Shown here piece after piece: positions 1 through 9,573 of a stretch of DNA of 64,000 bases; within the stretch, counting starts at the first letter, position 1, and every line of letters starts with the position of its first letter. A model generated the notes under the pieces. It ran no database searches and was not told where the DNA came from. It worked only from the letters and a program-made list of their open reading frames with translations. The stretch covers positions 124,001 through 188,000 of the forward strand of contig CP116670.1 of NCBI GenBank assembly GCA_028370155.1. The letters run 5' to 3'. Source of the DNA: Arthrobacter sp. OVS8. Lineage in GTDB: Bacteria; Actinomycetota; Actinomycetes; Actinomycetales; Micrococcaceae. The position numbers and the translations under genes were made by a program.

Positions 1-551
1 GGGCGCTGCCCGGGGGCCCGCTGACCCACTCCGAGTCCCTGCCGGACGCCGCCTCGCGGAACCTGCAGGAAACCACCGGCCTGGCGCCCAGCTACCTCGA
101 ACAGCTCTACGCGTTCGGCGGCCTGCACCGTTCGCCCACCCAGCGGGTCGTCTCGATTGTGTACTGGGCGCTGGTGCAGCCCACCGAGGCCGCGCTCGCG
201 GACGAATCCGAAAACGTCAAGTGGTTCCGGGCCGACCGGCTCGGCGAACTGGCCTTCGACCACAACGCGATCATCGACTACGCGCTCTGGCGGCTCCGCA
301 ACAAGATGGCCTACGGGTCCATCGCGTACCACCTGCTCGGCGAGTACTTCACCCTCGCCCAGGTCCGGGAGGTCTACGAGGCTGTCCTGGACCGCGAGCT
401 GGACCCGGCCAACTTCCGCCGGCAGGTCAAGGCCACGCCGGAGATCGAAGAAACCGACCAGTACCTGCAGGGCGGCAAACACCGCCCGCCCCGCCTCTAC
501 CGCTTTACCGGCCGCCCAGGCCTTGACCCAGACAACAGGAGCACACCATGA
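1..551 (+). CDS. nrtR: NrtR-type Nudix-related transcriptional regulator (5' end outside window)
   Basis: The frame is open from the window edge. It begins inside a Nudix fold whose box (G-x5-E-x7-R-N-L-Q-E-T-T-G) has the Arg-Glu and Glu-Glu catalytic positions changed to R-N and E-T. This is typical of NrtR regulators, which bind ADP-ribose/NAD metabolites without hydrolysing them. The C-terminal part (LLGEYFTLAQVREVYEAV, then NFRRQV and PPRLYRF near the end) matches the NrtR winged helix. The stop codon overlaps the nadA start (ATGA at 548-551). NrtR proteins usually repress NAD biosynthesis genes; its operator should lie upstream, outside the window. The N-terminus is not visible. Confidence is high because of the linked nad genes. 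Confidence 0.8.
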   Translation, partial: ALPGGPLTHSESLPDAASRNLQETTGLAPSYLEQLYAFGGLHRSPTQRVVSIVYWALVQPTEAALADESENVKWFRADRLGELAFDHNAIIDYALWRLRNKMAYGSIAYHLLGEYFTLAQVREVYEAVLDRELDPANFRRQVKATPEIEETDQYLQGGKHRPPRLYRFTGRPGLDPDNRSTP

Positions 552-1859
552 GCAGCGTCAATACGGCCATCCAGCTGATCACGCGCGAACAGGCCGCCAG
601 CAGCGCCACGGGCATTGCAACGGCCGCCTCCACCTGCAGTCCCGCGCTGGCCCGCGGACCCTGGGACTACGACCTCGCCGAGGCCCTCGCCGGTGTGCCC
701 GCCTACGGCCCCGGCGCCTCCGTTGCCGACGTCGCCCCCGCTTCAACGCCCCGGCAGGGCCAGCTCCCGGAGGAGTACAAGCTGGCCGGCGACGCCGAAC
801 TCGACGCCCGGATCCGCGCCGCCAAAGCGGCACTGGGGACCGCGCCGTCGTGCTGGGGCACTTCTACCAGCGCGACGAAGTGATCGAATACGCCGACTTC
901 GTGGGGGACTCCTTCCAGCTGGCCAATGCCGCGCTGACCCGGCCCGACGCCGAGGCCATCATCTTCTGCGGGTGCACTTCATGTCCGAAACCGCGGACAT
1001 CCTGTCACGTCCGGACCAGGCCGTGATCCTGCCGAACCTGGCGGCGGGCTGCTCCATGGCGGACATGGCGGACATCGACTCCGTGACCGAGTGCTGGGAG
1101 CAGCTGGAGGAACTGTACGGCACCGAACCCGACGCCGCCGGCCGGGTCCCGGTCATCCCGGTCACCTACATGAACTCCTCCGCCGCCCTCAAGGGCTTCT
1201 GCGGCGAGCACGGCGGGATCGTCTGCACGTCCTCCAACGCCTCGACGGTCCTCGAGTGGGCGTTCGAGCGCGGCCAGCGCGTGCTGTTCTTCCCTGACCA
1301 GCACCTGGGCCGCAACACCGCCAAGGCCATGGGCGTGCCGCTGGAGCAGATGCCCATGTGGAACCCGCGCAAGGACCTCGGCGGCAACAACGAACAGACG
1401 CTGCTCGATTCCCGCGTGATCCTGTGGCACGGCTTCTGCTCGGTCCACAAGCGCTTCAACGTGGGCCAGATCGAAAAGGCCCGCGCCGAGTTCCCGGGCG
1501 TCCAGGTGATTGTGCACCCGGAATGCCCCATGGAAGTGGTGGACGCCGCTGATTCCGCCGGTTCCACGGACTTCATCCGCAAGGCCATCGCCGGCGCCAC
1601 GGAGCCCACCACCTTCGCGATCGGGACCGAGATCAACATGGTCAACCGGCTGGCCGCGGAGTACCCGCAGCACACCATCTTCTGCCTGGACCCGGTGATC
1701 TGCCCCTGCTCCACGATGTACCGCATCCACCCCGGCTACCTCGCCTGGGTCCTGGAAGCGCTGGTCCGGGGCGAGGTGGTCAACCGGATCACGGTGACGG
1801 ACGACGTCGCCGCCCCGGCAAAGGTTGCCCTCGAACGGATGCTGGCGGCGCGGCCGTGA
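548..1859 (+). CDS. nadA: Quinolinate synthase A (two frame breaks)
   Basis: Makes quinolinate from iminoaspartate and dihydroxyacetone phosphate with a 4Fe-4S cluster, the second step of de novo NAD synthesis. Family segments: VVLGHFYQRDEVIEYADFVGDS, NSSAALKGFCG, VIVHPECPMEVV, GTEINMVNRLA and LDPVICPCSTMYRI, including candidate cluster cysteines. The frame shifts near 837 (ctggggacc, where five G are needed to read LGDRAVVLGHF) and near 971 (tgcgggtgcac, where four G are needed to read CGVHFM). About 437 residues once repaired, normal for actinobacterial NadA. The ATG overlaps the nrtR stop and the end overlaps nadB (GTGA), so translation is coupled. The desulfurase downstream probably serves its Fe-S cluster. 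Confidence 0.93.
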
Positions 1860-3716
1860 CCAGGCCGCCGCGGTTGGTGGTTGTCGGCAGCGGCATCGCG
1901 GGGCTCTATGCCGCGCTGCTCGCGTCCGACGCGGTCCGGGACGGCGGACCGGGGTGCGAAGTGGTGCTCCTGAGCAAAGGAACCCTCGAGCAGAGCAACA
2001 CCTTCTACGCCCAGGGCGGCGTCTCGGCGGTGCTCGCCCCGGGGAGGCCGCCCCGGAGATTCCGTGGCGGCGCACATCGCCGACACCCTGGCCGCGGGCG
2101 CCGGACTCAACGACCCCGACGCCGTGCGGGTCCTGTGCACCGAGGCCGTCCGGGACATCGCGGGGCTGCAGCGGTTCGGCGTGCGCTTCGACGCCGGACC
2201 CGGCGGAGGCCCGGCGCTCGGCCTCGAGGCGGCGCACTCCGCCGCCCGCATCCTGCACGCCGGCGGGGACGCAACGGGTGCCCGCATCACCCGCGCCCTG
2301 GTCGCCAGCGTCCTGGAGCGCGCCGTCCTGAACCCGACAGGCCAGGGCCGGCTGCGGGTCGAGACCGGCGCGTTCGTCACCGACCTGCTCACGGACCGTC
2401 CCGAACAGGGTCCGACGGCGGACTCCCCGCGGGCCACCGGCGTCGCCTACCTGTCCAACGGGCAGCCGCGGCAGTTGCAGGCCGACGCGGTGCTCCTGGC
2501 CACCGGCGGTGCCGGTCGGCTCTTCGCCCGGACCAGCAATCCGTCCGTCGCCACAGCCGACGGACTGGCACTGGCCTGGCGGGCCGGAGCGGCGGTCCAC
2601 GACCTGGAGTTCTTCCAGTTCCACCCCACTACGCTCGCGGCGGACGAGGTGCCCGGTGGCCCGCCGGCGCTGCTCATTTCAGAGGCGGTCCGCGGGGAAG
2701 GCGCCGTCCTGCTCGATGCCGCCGGCTACCGCTTTATGCCCGACTACCACCCGGACGCCGAACTGGCCCCGCGCGACGTCGTCTCCCGCAGTATTGCCCT
2801 GCACCTCGCGGCCACGGGCGCACCGGCGGACAGCCCGGTCTTCCTGGACGCCCGGGGCATCGAGGCCGCCCGCGGGCCCGGCTTCCTGGCCCGGCGCTTT
2901 CCCAGCATCACAGCGGCCACCCGCGCCGCCGGCTACGACTGGACGACGCAGACGCTTCCCGTGTCCCCGGCGGCGCACTACTGGATGGGCGGCGTGTCCA
3001 CCGACCTGTGGGGGCGAACTTCCGTTCCGGGGCTGTACGCGGCCGGCGAGGTCGCGTGCACGGGCGCGCAGGGCGCCAACCGGCTGGCGAGCAATTCACT
3101 CCTGGAGGGGCTGGTCTTCGGCCGCCGTGCTGTGGAGGCGTTCTTAGGTGGCGGCCTGGCCGGCACCTCTGCCCCGCGTAAGGTGCCGTCGCACGGCACC
3201 GCTGCTCCGCGGGCTGTCTCGGCCGCGGGCGGCCTCCCTGACGCCCGCTTCCGCAGCGCTATCGCGCGACTTCGCCGGGGAAGAAATTCCAACGGCTGTC
3301 CCCGGTGGTGTTGTGAAGACTGAGGCTGGTGCCGGGGGTTCTCTCGCGAGGCCTTGCGGCGGTTGATGACTGCGGACGCCGGGGTCCTTCGCAGCGGGGA
3401 GCAGCTGCGGGAGGCGGAGTACGTGCTGGCTGCGTGGGCCGCCGTCGTCCGTCCCGGGAACGTGACGGAGGCAGCGGACCCGCGGGAGCACGAGGACCGG
3501 AACCTGCTGCTCGCCGCGCAACTCCTGGTGGCGGCCGCCCGGCAGCGGACCGGCTCCGTCGGCGCCCACTACCGGGCCGACGCGACGGCCGCCGCCCCCG
3601 CCCTGCCCGCGGCGCCCGCCCTGCTGGTCGCGCCCGCCCGCTCCACCCTCCCGGCCGGCGCGCACAGCCACCGGCCCGCCGCCGCGTCCCGTCCGAAACA
3701 AAGGATTTCCTCATGA
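1856..3716 (+). CDS. nadB: L-aspartate oxidase (several frame breaks)
   Basis: FAD enzyme oxidising L-aspartate to iminoaspartate, the substrate of NadA. The N-terminus has a Rossmann motif (VVVGSGIAGLYAALLAS) and SKGTLEQSNTFYAQGGVSAV. Further on are HAGGDATGARITRAL, LLATGGAGRLFARTSNP, EFFQFHPTTLA, DVVSRSIALHL and a C-terminal ANRLASNSLLEGLVFGRRAVEAF. The GTG start overlaps the nadA stop. G losses near 2041 and 2056 restore the N-terminal frame. The C-terminal helical part is read in two frames: one G lost near 3333 restores SREALRRLMTADAGVLRSG. The linker at about 3180-3260 also changes frame and I could not place the exact site. The stop overlaps nadC by ATGA. Confidence 0.9.
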
Positions 3717-4737
3717 CAGCACCCGTTGCAGCCCCGACCTCCAGCCCGACCTCCACGCTGGCCACCACCGTGGCCGCCGCACGTCCGGCCGCGCCGTCGG
3801 CGGCCGCCGCGCTCGCCGGGACCTTCCCCGCAGCAGCCGTGGACGCCGTGCTGCGTGCCGCCCTGGTGGAGGACGCACCCTACGGTGACATCACCTCGCA
3901 GACGCTCATTCCCGCGGACACGCGCGCGACGGCGGTCCTGGCCGCCCGGGTGCCCGGCGTGCTCAGCGGCGGGGAGGTGTTCGCGGCCGCGATGAAGCTC
4001 ACCGACCCCCACGCCGTCGTCGAACTTTTGGTGGCGGACGGTGCCGCCTTCGCCGCCGGAACGGCGCTCGCGAGGGTTTCCGGGAACGCCCGCGCCGTGC
4101 TGCTCGCCGAACGTGTGGCCCTGAACCTGGTCCAGCGGATGAGCGCCATCGCCACCAAGACGGCGGAGTTCGTCGCCCTCGTGGACGGCACCGGGGCGCG
4201 CATCACCGACACGCGGAAGACGACGCCTGGGCTGCGGGTGCTCGAACGCTACGCCGTCCGCTGCGGCGGCGGAGCCAACCACCGCTTCGGCCTGTCCGAT
4301 GCCGTGCTGGCCAAGGACAACCACCTGGCCGTCCTGACCGGGGAGACCCGTCGAAACTGACGGCGGTGCTGCGGGATGCCAAGGCGCGGCTGGGGCACAC
4401 CACCCACTTCGAAGTGGAAGTGGATCACATGGACCAGATCGGGCCGGTGCTGGACGCCGGCGTGGACACCATCATGCTGGACAACTTTACCCCGGCCGAG
4501 CTGGCCGCGGGGGTCGCCCTGGTGGCCGGCCGGGCGCGGGTCGAGGCCAGCGGCAACGTCAACCTGGCCACCGTGGCCGGCATCGCCGCCACCGGGGTGG
4601 ACGTCATCTCGATCGGCGGACTGACACACAGCGTGGCCGCCCTTGACCTGGGACTCGACATTGAACTCCGACCGGGCGGGGACCAACACCGCGCTGACCG
4701 GAATAGCGAACAGGGAGCGGGCCAGGCCACGCCATGA
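3713..4737 (+). CDS. nadC: Nicotinate-nucleotide pyrophosphorylase (quinolinate phosphoribosyltransferase), one frame break
   Basis: Converts quinolinate and PRPP to nicotinate mononucleotide. Recognisable parts: ALVEDAPYGDITSQTLIP, AERVALNLVQRMSAIAT, ITDTRKTTPGLRVLERYAV, GGGANHRFGLSDAVLAKDN, then EVEVDHMDQIGPVLDAG, TIMLDNFTP, VEASGNVNLATVAGIAATG and SIGGLTHS. The frame breaks near 4340: accggggagac needs five G to read LTGGDPSKLTAVLRDAK. There is an Ala/Pro/Thr-rich N-terminal extension of about 40 residues compared with typical NadC. The start overlaps the nadB stop and the end overlaps the next gene (ATGA). This is the third NAD gene of the operon. Confidence 0.93.
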
Positions 4738-5891
4738 TCTTCCTCGACGCCGCGGCCACCACCCCGGTCCGCCGCGAGGTGCTCGAAGCGATGTGGCCGT
4801 ACCTCAGCGGGGACTTCGGAAATCCCTCGAGCCACCATTCGCTCGGCGACGCCGCCGCCACGGCGCTCGCCGGGGCCAGGGCAGCAACGGCCAAGGCACT
4901 GGGCTGCCGCCCGGGCGAAGTGGTCTTCACCTCCGGCGGCACGGAGGCGGACAACCTCGCCGTCAAGGGGATAGCGCTGGCCCGGCACGCCGCGGACCCG
5001 CGGCTGGACCGGGTGGTGATCAGCGCCGTCGAACATCCTGCCGTGGAGGAGTCCGCCCGCTACCTGAAGCGCGTGCACGGCTTCGCCGTCGACGTGGTGC
5101 CGGTGGACTCGTACGGCCGCGTCACCGAGGCGGCGCTCGCCGCCGTGCTCCGGCCGGAAACCGCCCTGGTCAGCATCATGTACGCCAACAATGAGGTGGG
5201 CACCGTGCAGCCGGTCGCCCGGCTGGCCGCGCTGGCCCGCGCGCAGGGCATACCCTTCCACACCGACGCGGTCCAGGCCGCCGGCTGGCTGCCGCTCGAC
5301 ACCGCGGCACTGGGCGTGGACGCCCTGAGCATCTCCGGCCACAAACTGGGCGCGCCGAAAGGAAGCGGGGCCTTGTTCGTGCGGAGCCGGACCCGGCTGG
5401 AGCCCGTGATCCACGGCGGCGGGCAGGAACGCGGGCGCCGGTCGGGGACCGAGAACGTGGCCGGGGCTGTGGCGCTCGCGACGGCGCTCACGCTCGCCCA
5501 GGGCTCGCAGGGGGACCGTGCGGCCCAGGTCGCCGCCCTGCGGGATGACTTCATCCGGTCGGTGCAGGCCGGGGTTCCCGGCGCGGTCCTCACCGGCCAT
5601 CCGATGGAGCGGCTGCCGTCCGTGGCGTCGTTCTGCTTCCCCGGGACCAGCGGCGAGTCCGTGCTGCTGGAACTCGAGCGCCAGGGCGTCATCTGCTCCA
5701 GCGGGTCGGCCTGCGCGGCGGGCTCGGACGAGCCGTCGCCGGTGCTGCGCGCCATGGGCATCGAAGCGGAAGTTGCCCAGACTGCGGTCCGCTTCAGCTT
5801 CGACACCACCATCACGGCCGCCGAGCTGCAGGAAGCGGCGGCCGCGGTCCGCACCGCCGTCGGCAGCGTCCGTGCCCTCGGTGCCCCCTGA
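4734..5891 (+). CDS. Cysteine desulfurase, NifS/IscS family, in the nad operon
   Basis: PLP enzyme of 385 residues releasing sulfur from cysteine for Fe-S cluster assembly. Visible: N-terminal IFLDAAATTPVRREVLEAM, FTSGGTEADNLAVKG, SAVEHPAVEES (PLP-stacking His), YANNEVGTVQPV, FHTDAVQAAGWLPLD, the PLP lysine in SISGHKLGAPKGSGAL, GGGQERGRRSGTENVAG, and the catalytic Cys loop CSSGSACAAGSDEPS. The frame is intact. The ATG overlaps the nadC stop, so it is the last member of the coupled nrtR-nadABC unit. NadA needs a 4Fe-4S cluster, so this copy is likely devoted to NadA maturation; that role is inferred from position. Confidence 0.92.
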   Translation: MIFLDAAATTPVRREVLEAMWPYLSGDFGNPSSHHSLGDAAATALAGARAATAKALGCRPGEVVFTSGGTEADNLAVKGIALARHAADPRLDRVVISAVEHPAVEESARYLKRVHGFAVDVVPVDSYGRVTEAALAAVLRPETALVSIMYANNEVGTVQPVARLAALARAQGIPFHTDAVQAAGWLPLDTAALGVDALSISGHKLGAPKGSGALFVRSRTRLEPVIHGGGQERGRRSGTENVAGAVALATALTLAQGSQGDRAAQVAALRDDFIRSVQAGVPGAVLTGHPMERLPSVASFCFPGTSGESVLLELERQGVICSSGSACAAGSDEPSPVLRAMGIEAEVAQTAVRFSFDTTITAAELQEAAAAVRTAVGSVRALGAP

Positions 5892-5964
5892 CCCCGCGTT
5901 GCCCTATCACTTAATGCTGTTCCGGGGCCCTCAGAGGGACGTTATCTGACAGGGCAACCGGGGT
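5891..5964. terminator. Long inverted repeat between convergent genes
   Basis: Arms ACCCCGCGTTGCCCT (5891-5905) and AGGGCAACCGGGGT (5951-5964) pair almost perfectly across a loop of about 45 nt that has its own small palindrome (CCCTCAGAGGG). It sits between the plus-strand nad operon and the minus-strand gtrA-like gene, so a bidirectional terminator is the simplest reading. There is no T tract. It may instead be a dispersed intergenic palindrome. Confidence 0.5.
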
Positions 5965-6505
5965 TAGCGGTGCCGGGCGCGGCGGAAGATCCAGTGCCGC
6001 AGCAGGGTGAAGCGCACGGCCGTGGCCGCGAAGCCGGAGAGTGTAGTGGTCCACAGCTCGTCGGCCACGGTGGCGTCGGGATTGATCCAGTGCAGGACGC
6101 CGAGGCTGCCGCCGGTAATCAGGAGCGCCACGAGGATCACGATCAGCCCGTTGAGATGGTCGCGCTTCATCCGGTGGCGTTCGGTGATCTTGAAGGTCAG
6201 CCGCCGGTTCAGGGCGGTGTTCATCAGCGACGTCAGGATAAGGGCGGTCGCGTTGGCCGGCTGCGAGCCAAAGTACGGGCGGAGGAACGCGTACAGCGCC
6301 AGCGACGTGGCCGTGCAGACGACGCCGACGGCGGTGAACCTCAGCAGCTGCCGGACCAGCGGGTAGCGGAGGACGCCGCGGTGCCGGCGTCGGACGGGAG
6401 CCCGGCCCGGAGGGCTGACCGTCCCGGCGGCGGCAGGTCCGGCGGCGGGGCCGACGACGGCGGCAGGGCCGGGGGCAGGGTGTGCTGATCGAGCTCTGTG
6501 TCCAT
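5964..6505 (-). CDS. GtrA-like membrane protein (one frame break)
   Basis: Small polytopic membrane protein of the GtrA/DPMS family, which usually takes part in moving prenyl-linked sugars or decorating the cell surface. After a Pro/Ala-rich N-terminus it reads RYPLVRQLLRFTAVGVVCT, LALYAFLRPYFG, ATALILTSLMNTALNRRLTF (the family's N-x-x-x-N-R-x-x-T-F signature), LIVILVALLITGGSLGVLHW and TTLSGFAATAVRFTLLRHWIF, about four membrane helices. The first 50 codons are in another frame; one base is missing between about 6365 and 6440. ATG 6505 starts 4 bases after the stop of the DUF1684 gene, so the two are probably cotranscribed. Substrate unknown. Confidence 0.75.
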
Positions 6506-6509
6506 CCGC

Positions 6510-7184
6510 TCAGTACAGCTCGCCGACAGGGATCTCCACGGCCAGGCGGTTGGACGGGCCGGCGAGGGGGCATGCCCACGCTTCGTTGTACGCGCAGGAC
6601 GCGTTGTAGGCGAAGTTGAAGTCGACGACGAACTCGGCCTCCGGGCCGGACCCCTGCACGCCGTGGAAGGCACCCTTGATGGTGTCCAGCAGGTAGCGGC
6701 CGGCACCGTAGCTGCCCCCGGGCTGCCCGGCCGTGGCATCACGGAAGGGCACAAAGATGCCGCCGCCGTAGCCGCGGAGCTTCCACACGGCGAGCTGGCC
6801 CATTTCCGGCAAATCGAACGTGCCCAGCCGGACAAACCGCACCAGGCCGTCGGTCCCGGTCTCAACGTTCATTTCCCGCCCGGCACCTTCGCTGGTCAGC
6901 GGGATGTGGAAGCGGTAGATCGGATCGTAGTCCGCCGTCTTCAGCCCGCCGAAGATGGACTTGGCGGCCGCGGTGAGCGGCGACGCGGGGTGCGTGCCGA
7001 ACATCCGGTCCCGCTCCTGGCGCCAGTAGGAATGTGCCTCGGCCGGATCCTCTGCCGCGATCTTCCGCACATTGGCATAGAGCGCAAAGGTCCGGAGCCG
7101 CCAGTCCGCGATGTCGACGGCGGAGATGTCCGCCACGCTGTCCTGGTCTCCGAAATCCGTGGAGTCAAAATCCTGATCCGCCAT
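6510..7184 (-). CDS. DUF1684 family protein
   Basis: Intact 224-residue protein of the DUF1684 family. Typical pieces: WRQERDRMFGTHPASPL near residue 50, IPLTSEGAGREMNVETG, LRGYGGGIFVPFRDATAG, and the conserved C-terminal DFNFAYNASCAYNEAWACPL followed by GPSNRLAVEIPVGE. No enzymatic activity is established for the family. No signal peptide or membrane segment is seen. The start was chosen at MADQDFDS (7184) because the longer upstream frame is low-complexity and lacks a start context. It is upstream of, and probably cotranscribed with, the gtrA-like gene. Confidence 0.85.
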   Translation of the reverse strand: MADQDFDSTDFGDQDSVADISAVDIADWRLRTFALYANVRKIAAEDPAEAHSYWRQERDRMFGTHPASPLTAAAKSIFGGLKTADYDPIYRFHIPLTSEGAGREMNVETGTDGLVRFVRLGTFDLPEMGQLAVWKLRGYGGGIFVPFRDATAGQPGGSYGAGRYLLDTIKGAFHGVQGSGPEAEFVVDFNFAYNASCAYNEAWACPLAGPSNRLAVEIPVGELY

Positions 7185-7270
7185 GTCCCCAGCGTATCCC
7201 GCTTTCCCGGCCGCGAATCGCGCCCCGGGGCGGCGGGCGCCGGGGTCGGCACGGCCGTAGACTTTCGCGC

Positions 7271-8618
7271 ATGCAGACCACCCCCGGGCCCCCGTCAGCC
7301 GCGCCGCCGCCGCCCTGGCCGAACTTGTGCGGTTCCGGACGGTGTCCTCCCGGCGGGACCACGAGGTGGACGCCGCCGAGTTCGAAGGATTCATTGCCGC
7401 GCTGGCCCGCCTGTATCCCGCCGTCCACGCCGCCCTGGACCTCGAACGCGTCAACGGCAGCGCGCTGCTGTTCCGCTGGCCCGGCACCGGACCGGACCCC
7501 GCTGCGCGTCCGTCGGTGCTGATGGCCCACTACGACGTCGTCCCCGCCGGCGACCCGGAAGCCTGGACGCACCCTCCGTTTTCCGGGCACATCGACGGCA
7601 CCCACCTGTGGGGCCGCGGCACCCTCGACGACAAGGGCCAGCTGGTCGCCGTGATGGAGGCGGCGGAATCCCTGCTCGAAGCAGGATTCGCCCCCGCCCG
7701 CGACCTCTACTTCTCCTTCGGGAACAACGAGGAGACCGCAGGGGACAGCGCCGCGGCCGCGGCGGAACTGCTGGCCGGCCGGGGCATGACGCCCTGGCTG
7801 GTCCTGGACGAGGGCGGCGCCGTGGCCGGCGGGGCGTTCCCCGGCGTGACCCGGCCGGCCGCCGTCGTCGGGGTGGCCGAAAAGGGGATCCTCGATGTGG
7901 AACTGCTGACCCGGGACCCCGGTGGCCACGCCTCCACCCTCCCCGGATGGGCGCGACGGCACGGCTGGCGCGCGCCATCACCCGGATCGAACGCAGCCCC
8001 TTCCCGCAGTCGCTGCCGGACGTCACCGCGGAGATGCTCCGGCGGTTCGGCCCGCACGCCCCGGCGCCGCTGCGGGCAGTGTTCGCAAGGCTGTCCCTGT
8101 TCCGCGCACCGGTGACCCTGCTCTTCGGCCGGATGGGGAACGAGACCAACGCCATGACCCGCACCACCGTCGCCATCACCACCCTGGAGGGCAGCGCCGG
8201 GGCCAACGTCCTGGCCGCCACCGCCCGGGCCAACGCCAACATCCGGGTGGCTGTGGGGGAGACCGTCGAGGGGACGGTGGAGCGGCTGCGGCGGATCATC
8301 CGGGACCCCAAGGTGGAGCTGCGTGTGGTGGAAGGCAACGATCCCTCCCCGGTCTCGCCCTACTCCGGGCCGCAATGGGAGCTGCTGGAGGCCGCCATCA
8401 CCGCGGTCTTCCCCGAGGCGCTCGTCACCCCGTACATCATGATGGGCGGCACGGATTCGCGCCGCTTCACCGGGATCAGCGCCGCCGTGTACCGCTTCGC
8501 CCCGTTCTCGATGGACACCGAGGCGCGGGCATCCATCCACGCCGTCGACGAAAGGATCCTGCTGGAGACCCTGGAGCGCGGCGTCACCTTCTACGAAACG
8601 CTGATCCGGGAACTCTAA
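7271..8618 (+). CDS. M20 family zinc peptidase / carboxypeptidase (two frame breaks)
   Basis: M20 di-zinc peptidase of about 450 residues, close to the PM20D1/carboxypeptidase S group. Metal-site motifs: VLMAHYDVVPAGDPEAW (His ligand), LWGRGTLDDKG (bridging Asp), FSFGNNEETAGDS (catalytic Glu), LVLDEGGAV, GGHAST, and the late His region MMGGTDSRRFTGISAAVYRF. It likely cleaves C-terminal or N-acyl amino acids from small peptides. Frame breaks: near 7285, after the start MQTTP, and near 7941, where one C is missing so HASTPPRMGATARLARAI is split. No signal peptide, so probably cytoplasmic. Specificity cannot be read from sequence. Confidence 0.88.
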
Positions 8619-8647
8619 GAGGCCCGATGTCCCGCTACGCTGGCACC

Positions 8648-9487
8648 ATGACTGGGACGGACACCTTCCGGCGGCCCGCGGCCCGCGGCCTCCGGATCGC
8701 CGCCGCCCTGGCGCTCGCCGCCGCGGCGCTGGCCGGCTGCACCGGCGACGGCAGGGCACACCCGCCTGGACGGCGGGCGGCAGTCCGGGGCGAGCGGGGC
8801 GCCGTCGGATCCGTTCGTGGAACCGTCCGCGGGCAGTCCGACGCCGGGCGCCTCGCCGGGGTCCATGGCCCCGCCAGGGTCTACGGTCTCGGCGTCGCCG
8901 GGTTCGACCGCGGCGGACTGGAAGGTCTTCACGGATCCGGCGAAGAAAATCAGTTTCGAGCTGCCGCGGGAATGGATCGCGCAGTCGTTGCCCCCGGAGC
9001 AGGGCACCCTGCCCGGGGCGCTCAAGATCGAGGTCAAGGACGCCGACGGCGGCTACCTCGCCACCCTGCAGACCGGCCTCCGGCCGCAGCCGCCCCGGCC
9101 TGCGCGGACAAAGCCGCCAAACCGTACGTCGTGGTCAGCAGCGTCCCGGTCGACCTGCCGCACCGCGGCGGCGACGGCACAATCGACCCGCATGTGGTGT
9201 TCCGGGTGATCCAGGGCTACAAGTACTTCGGCTCCTACGGCATCACCAACATCGTCGGCGGCACGGCAGGAAAGGCCTGCGTGCTGCAGAACGTGGTCCG
9301 CGGCCCCGAGGGTATGGGGGACTACTCCTTCGCGGACCTGACGGCGCTGAAGGCGTTCGCCCCCGACCAGAAGGTTGCCCCGGCCAAGGCCTTCGACACC
9401 CTGGACCAGGCGGCCAAATACGTCAACGACGGCTCGGAATTCGCCAACGTCCAGCGGATGCTAATGTCTCTGGAGATCAAAAACTAG
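8648..9487 (+). CDS. Predicted lipoprotein of unknown function (several frame breaks)
   Basis: An Ala/Leu-rich signal peptide ends in a lipobox (AAAALAGC), so the product should be a membrane-anchored lipoprotein. A Pro/Ser/Gly-rich linker follows, then a globular part containing DWKVFTDPAKKISFELPREW, GALKIEVKDADGGYLATL, PYVVVSSVPVDLPH, VVFRVIQGYKYFGSYGI and FANVQRMLMSLEIKN. The frame changes between about 8750 and 8815 (two losses) and near 9100. An alternative start at 8627 adds seven residues. I do not recognise a family. It sits between two hydrolase-like genes with no clear link. Confidence 0.7.
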   Translation: MTGTDTFRRPAARGLRIAAALALAAAALAGCTGDGRAHPPGRRAAVRGERGAVGSVRGTVRGQSDAGRLAGVHGPARVYGLGVAGFDRGGLEGLHGSGEENQFRAAAGMDRAVVAPGAGHPARGAQDRGQGRRRRLPRHPADRPPAAAAPACADKAAKPYVVVSSVPVDLPHRGGDGTIDPHVVFRVIQGYKYFGSYGITNIVGGTAGKACVLQNVVRGPEGMGDYSFADLTALKAFAPDQKVAPAKAFDTLDQAAKYVNDGSEFANVQRMLMSLEIKN

Positions 9488-9573
9488 TCCCGCACCGCCC
9501 TCCGCCCGCACACAGCCGGGCCGGCAGGGGCGACGGAGACGCGACCCGCCGCTACCTCACACCCCGGAGATAC

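Noticed and set aside
1005..2624. Long minus-strand open frame opposite nadA and nadB
   Set aside because: It is the complement of well-recognised NAD genes, Gly/Arg-rich and without a start context; a GC-rich shadow frame.
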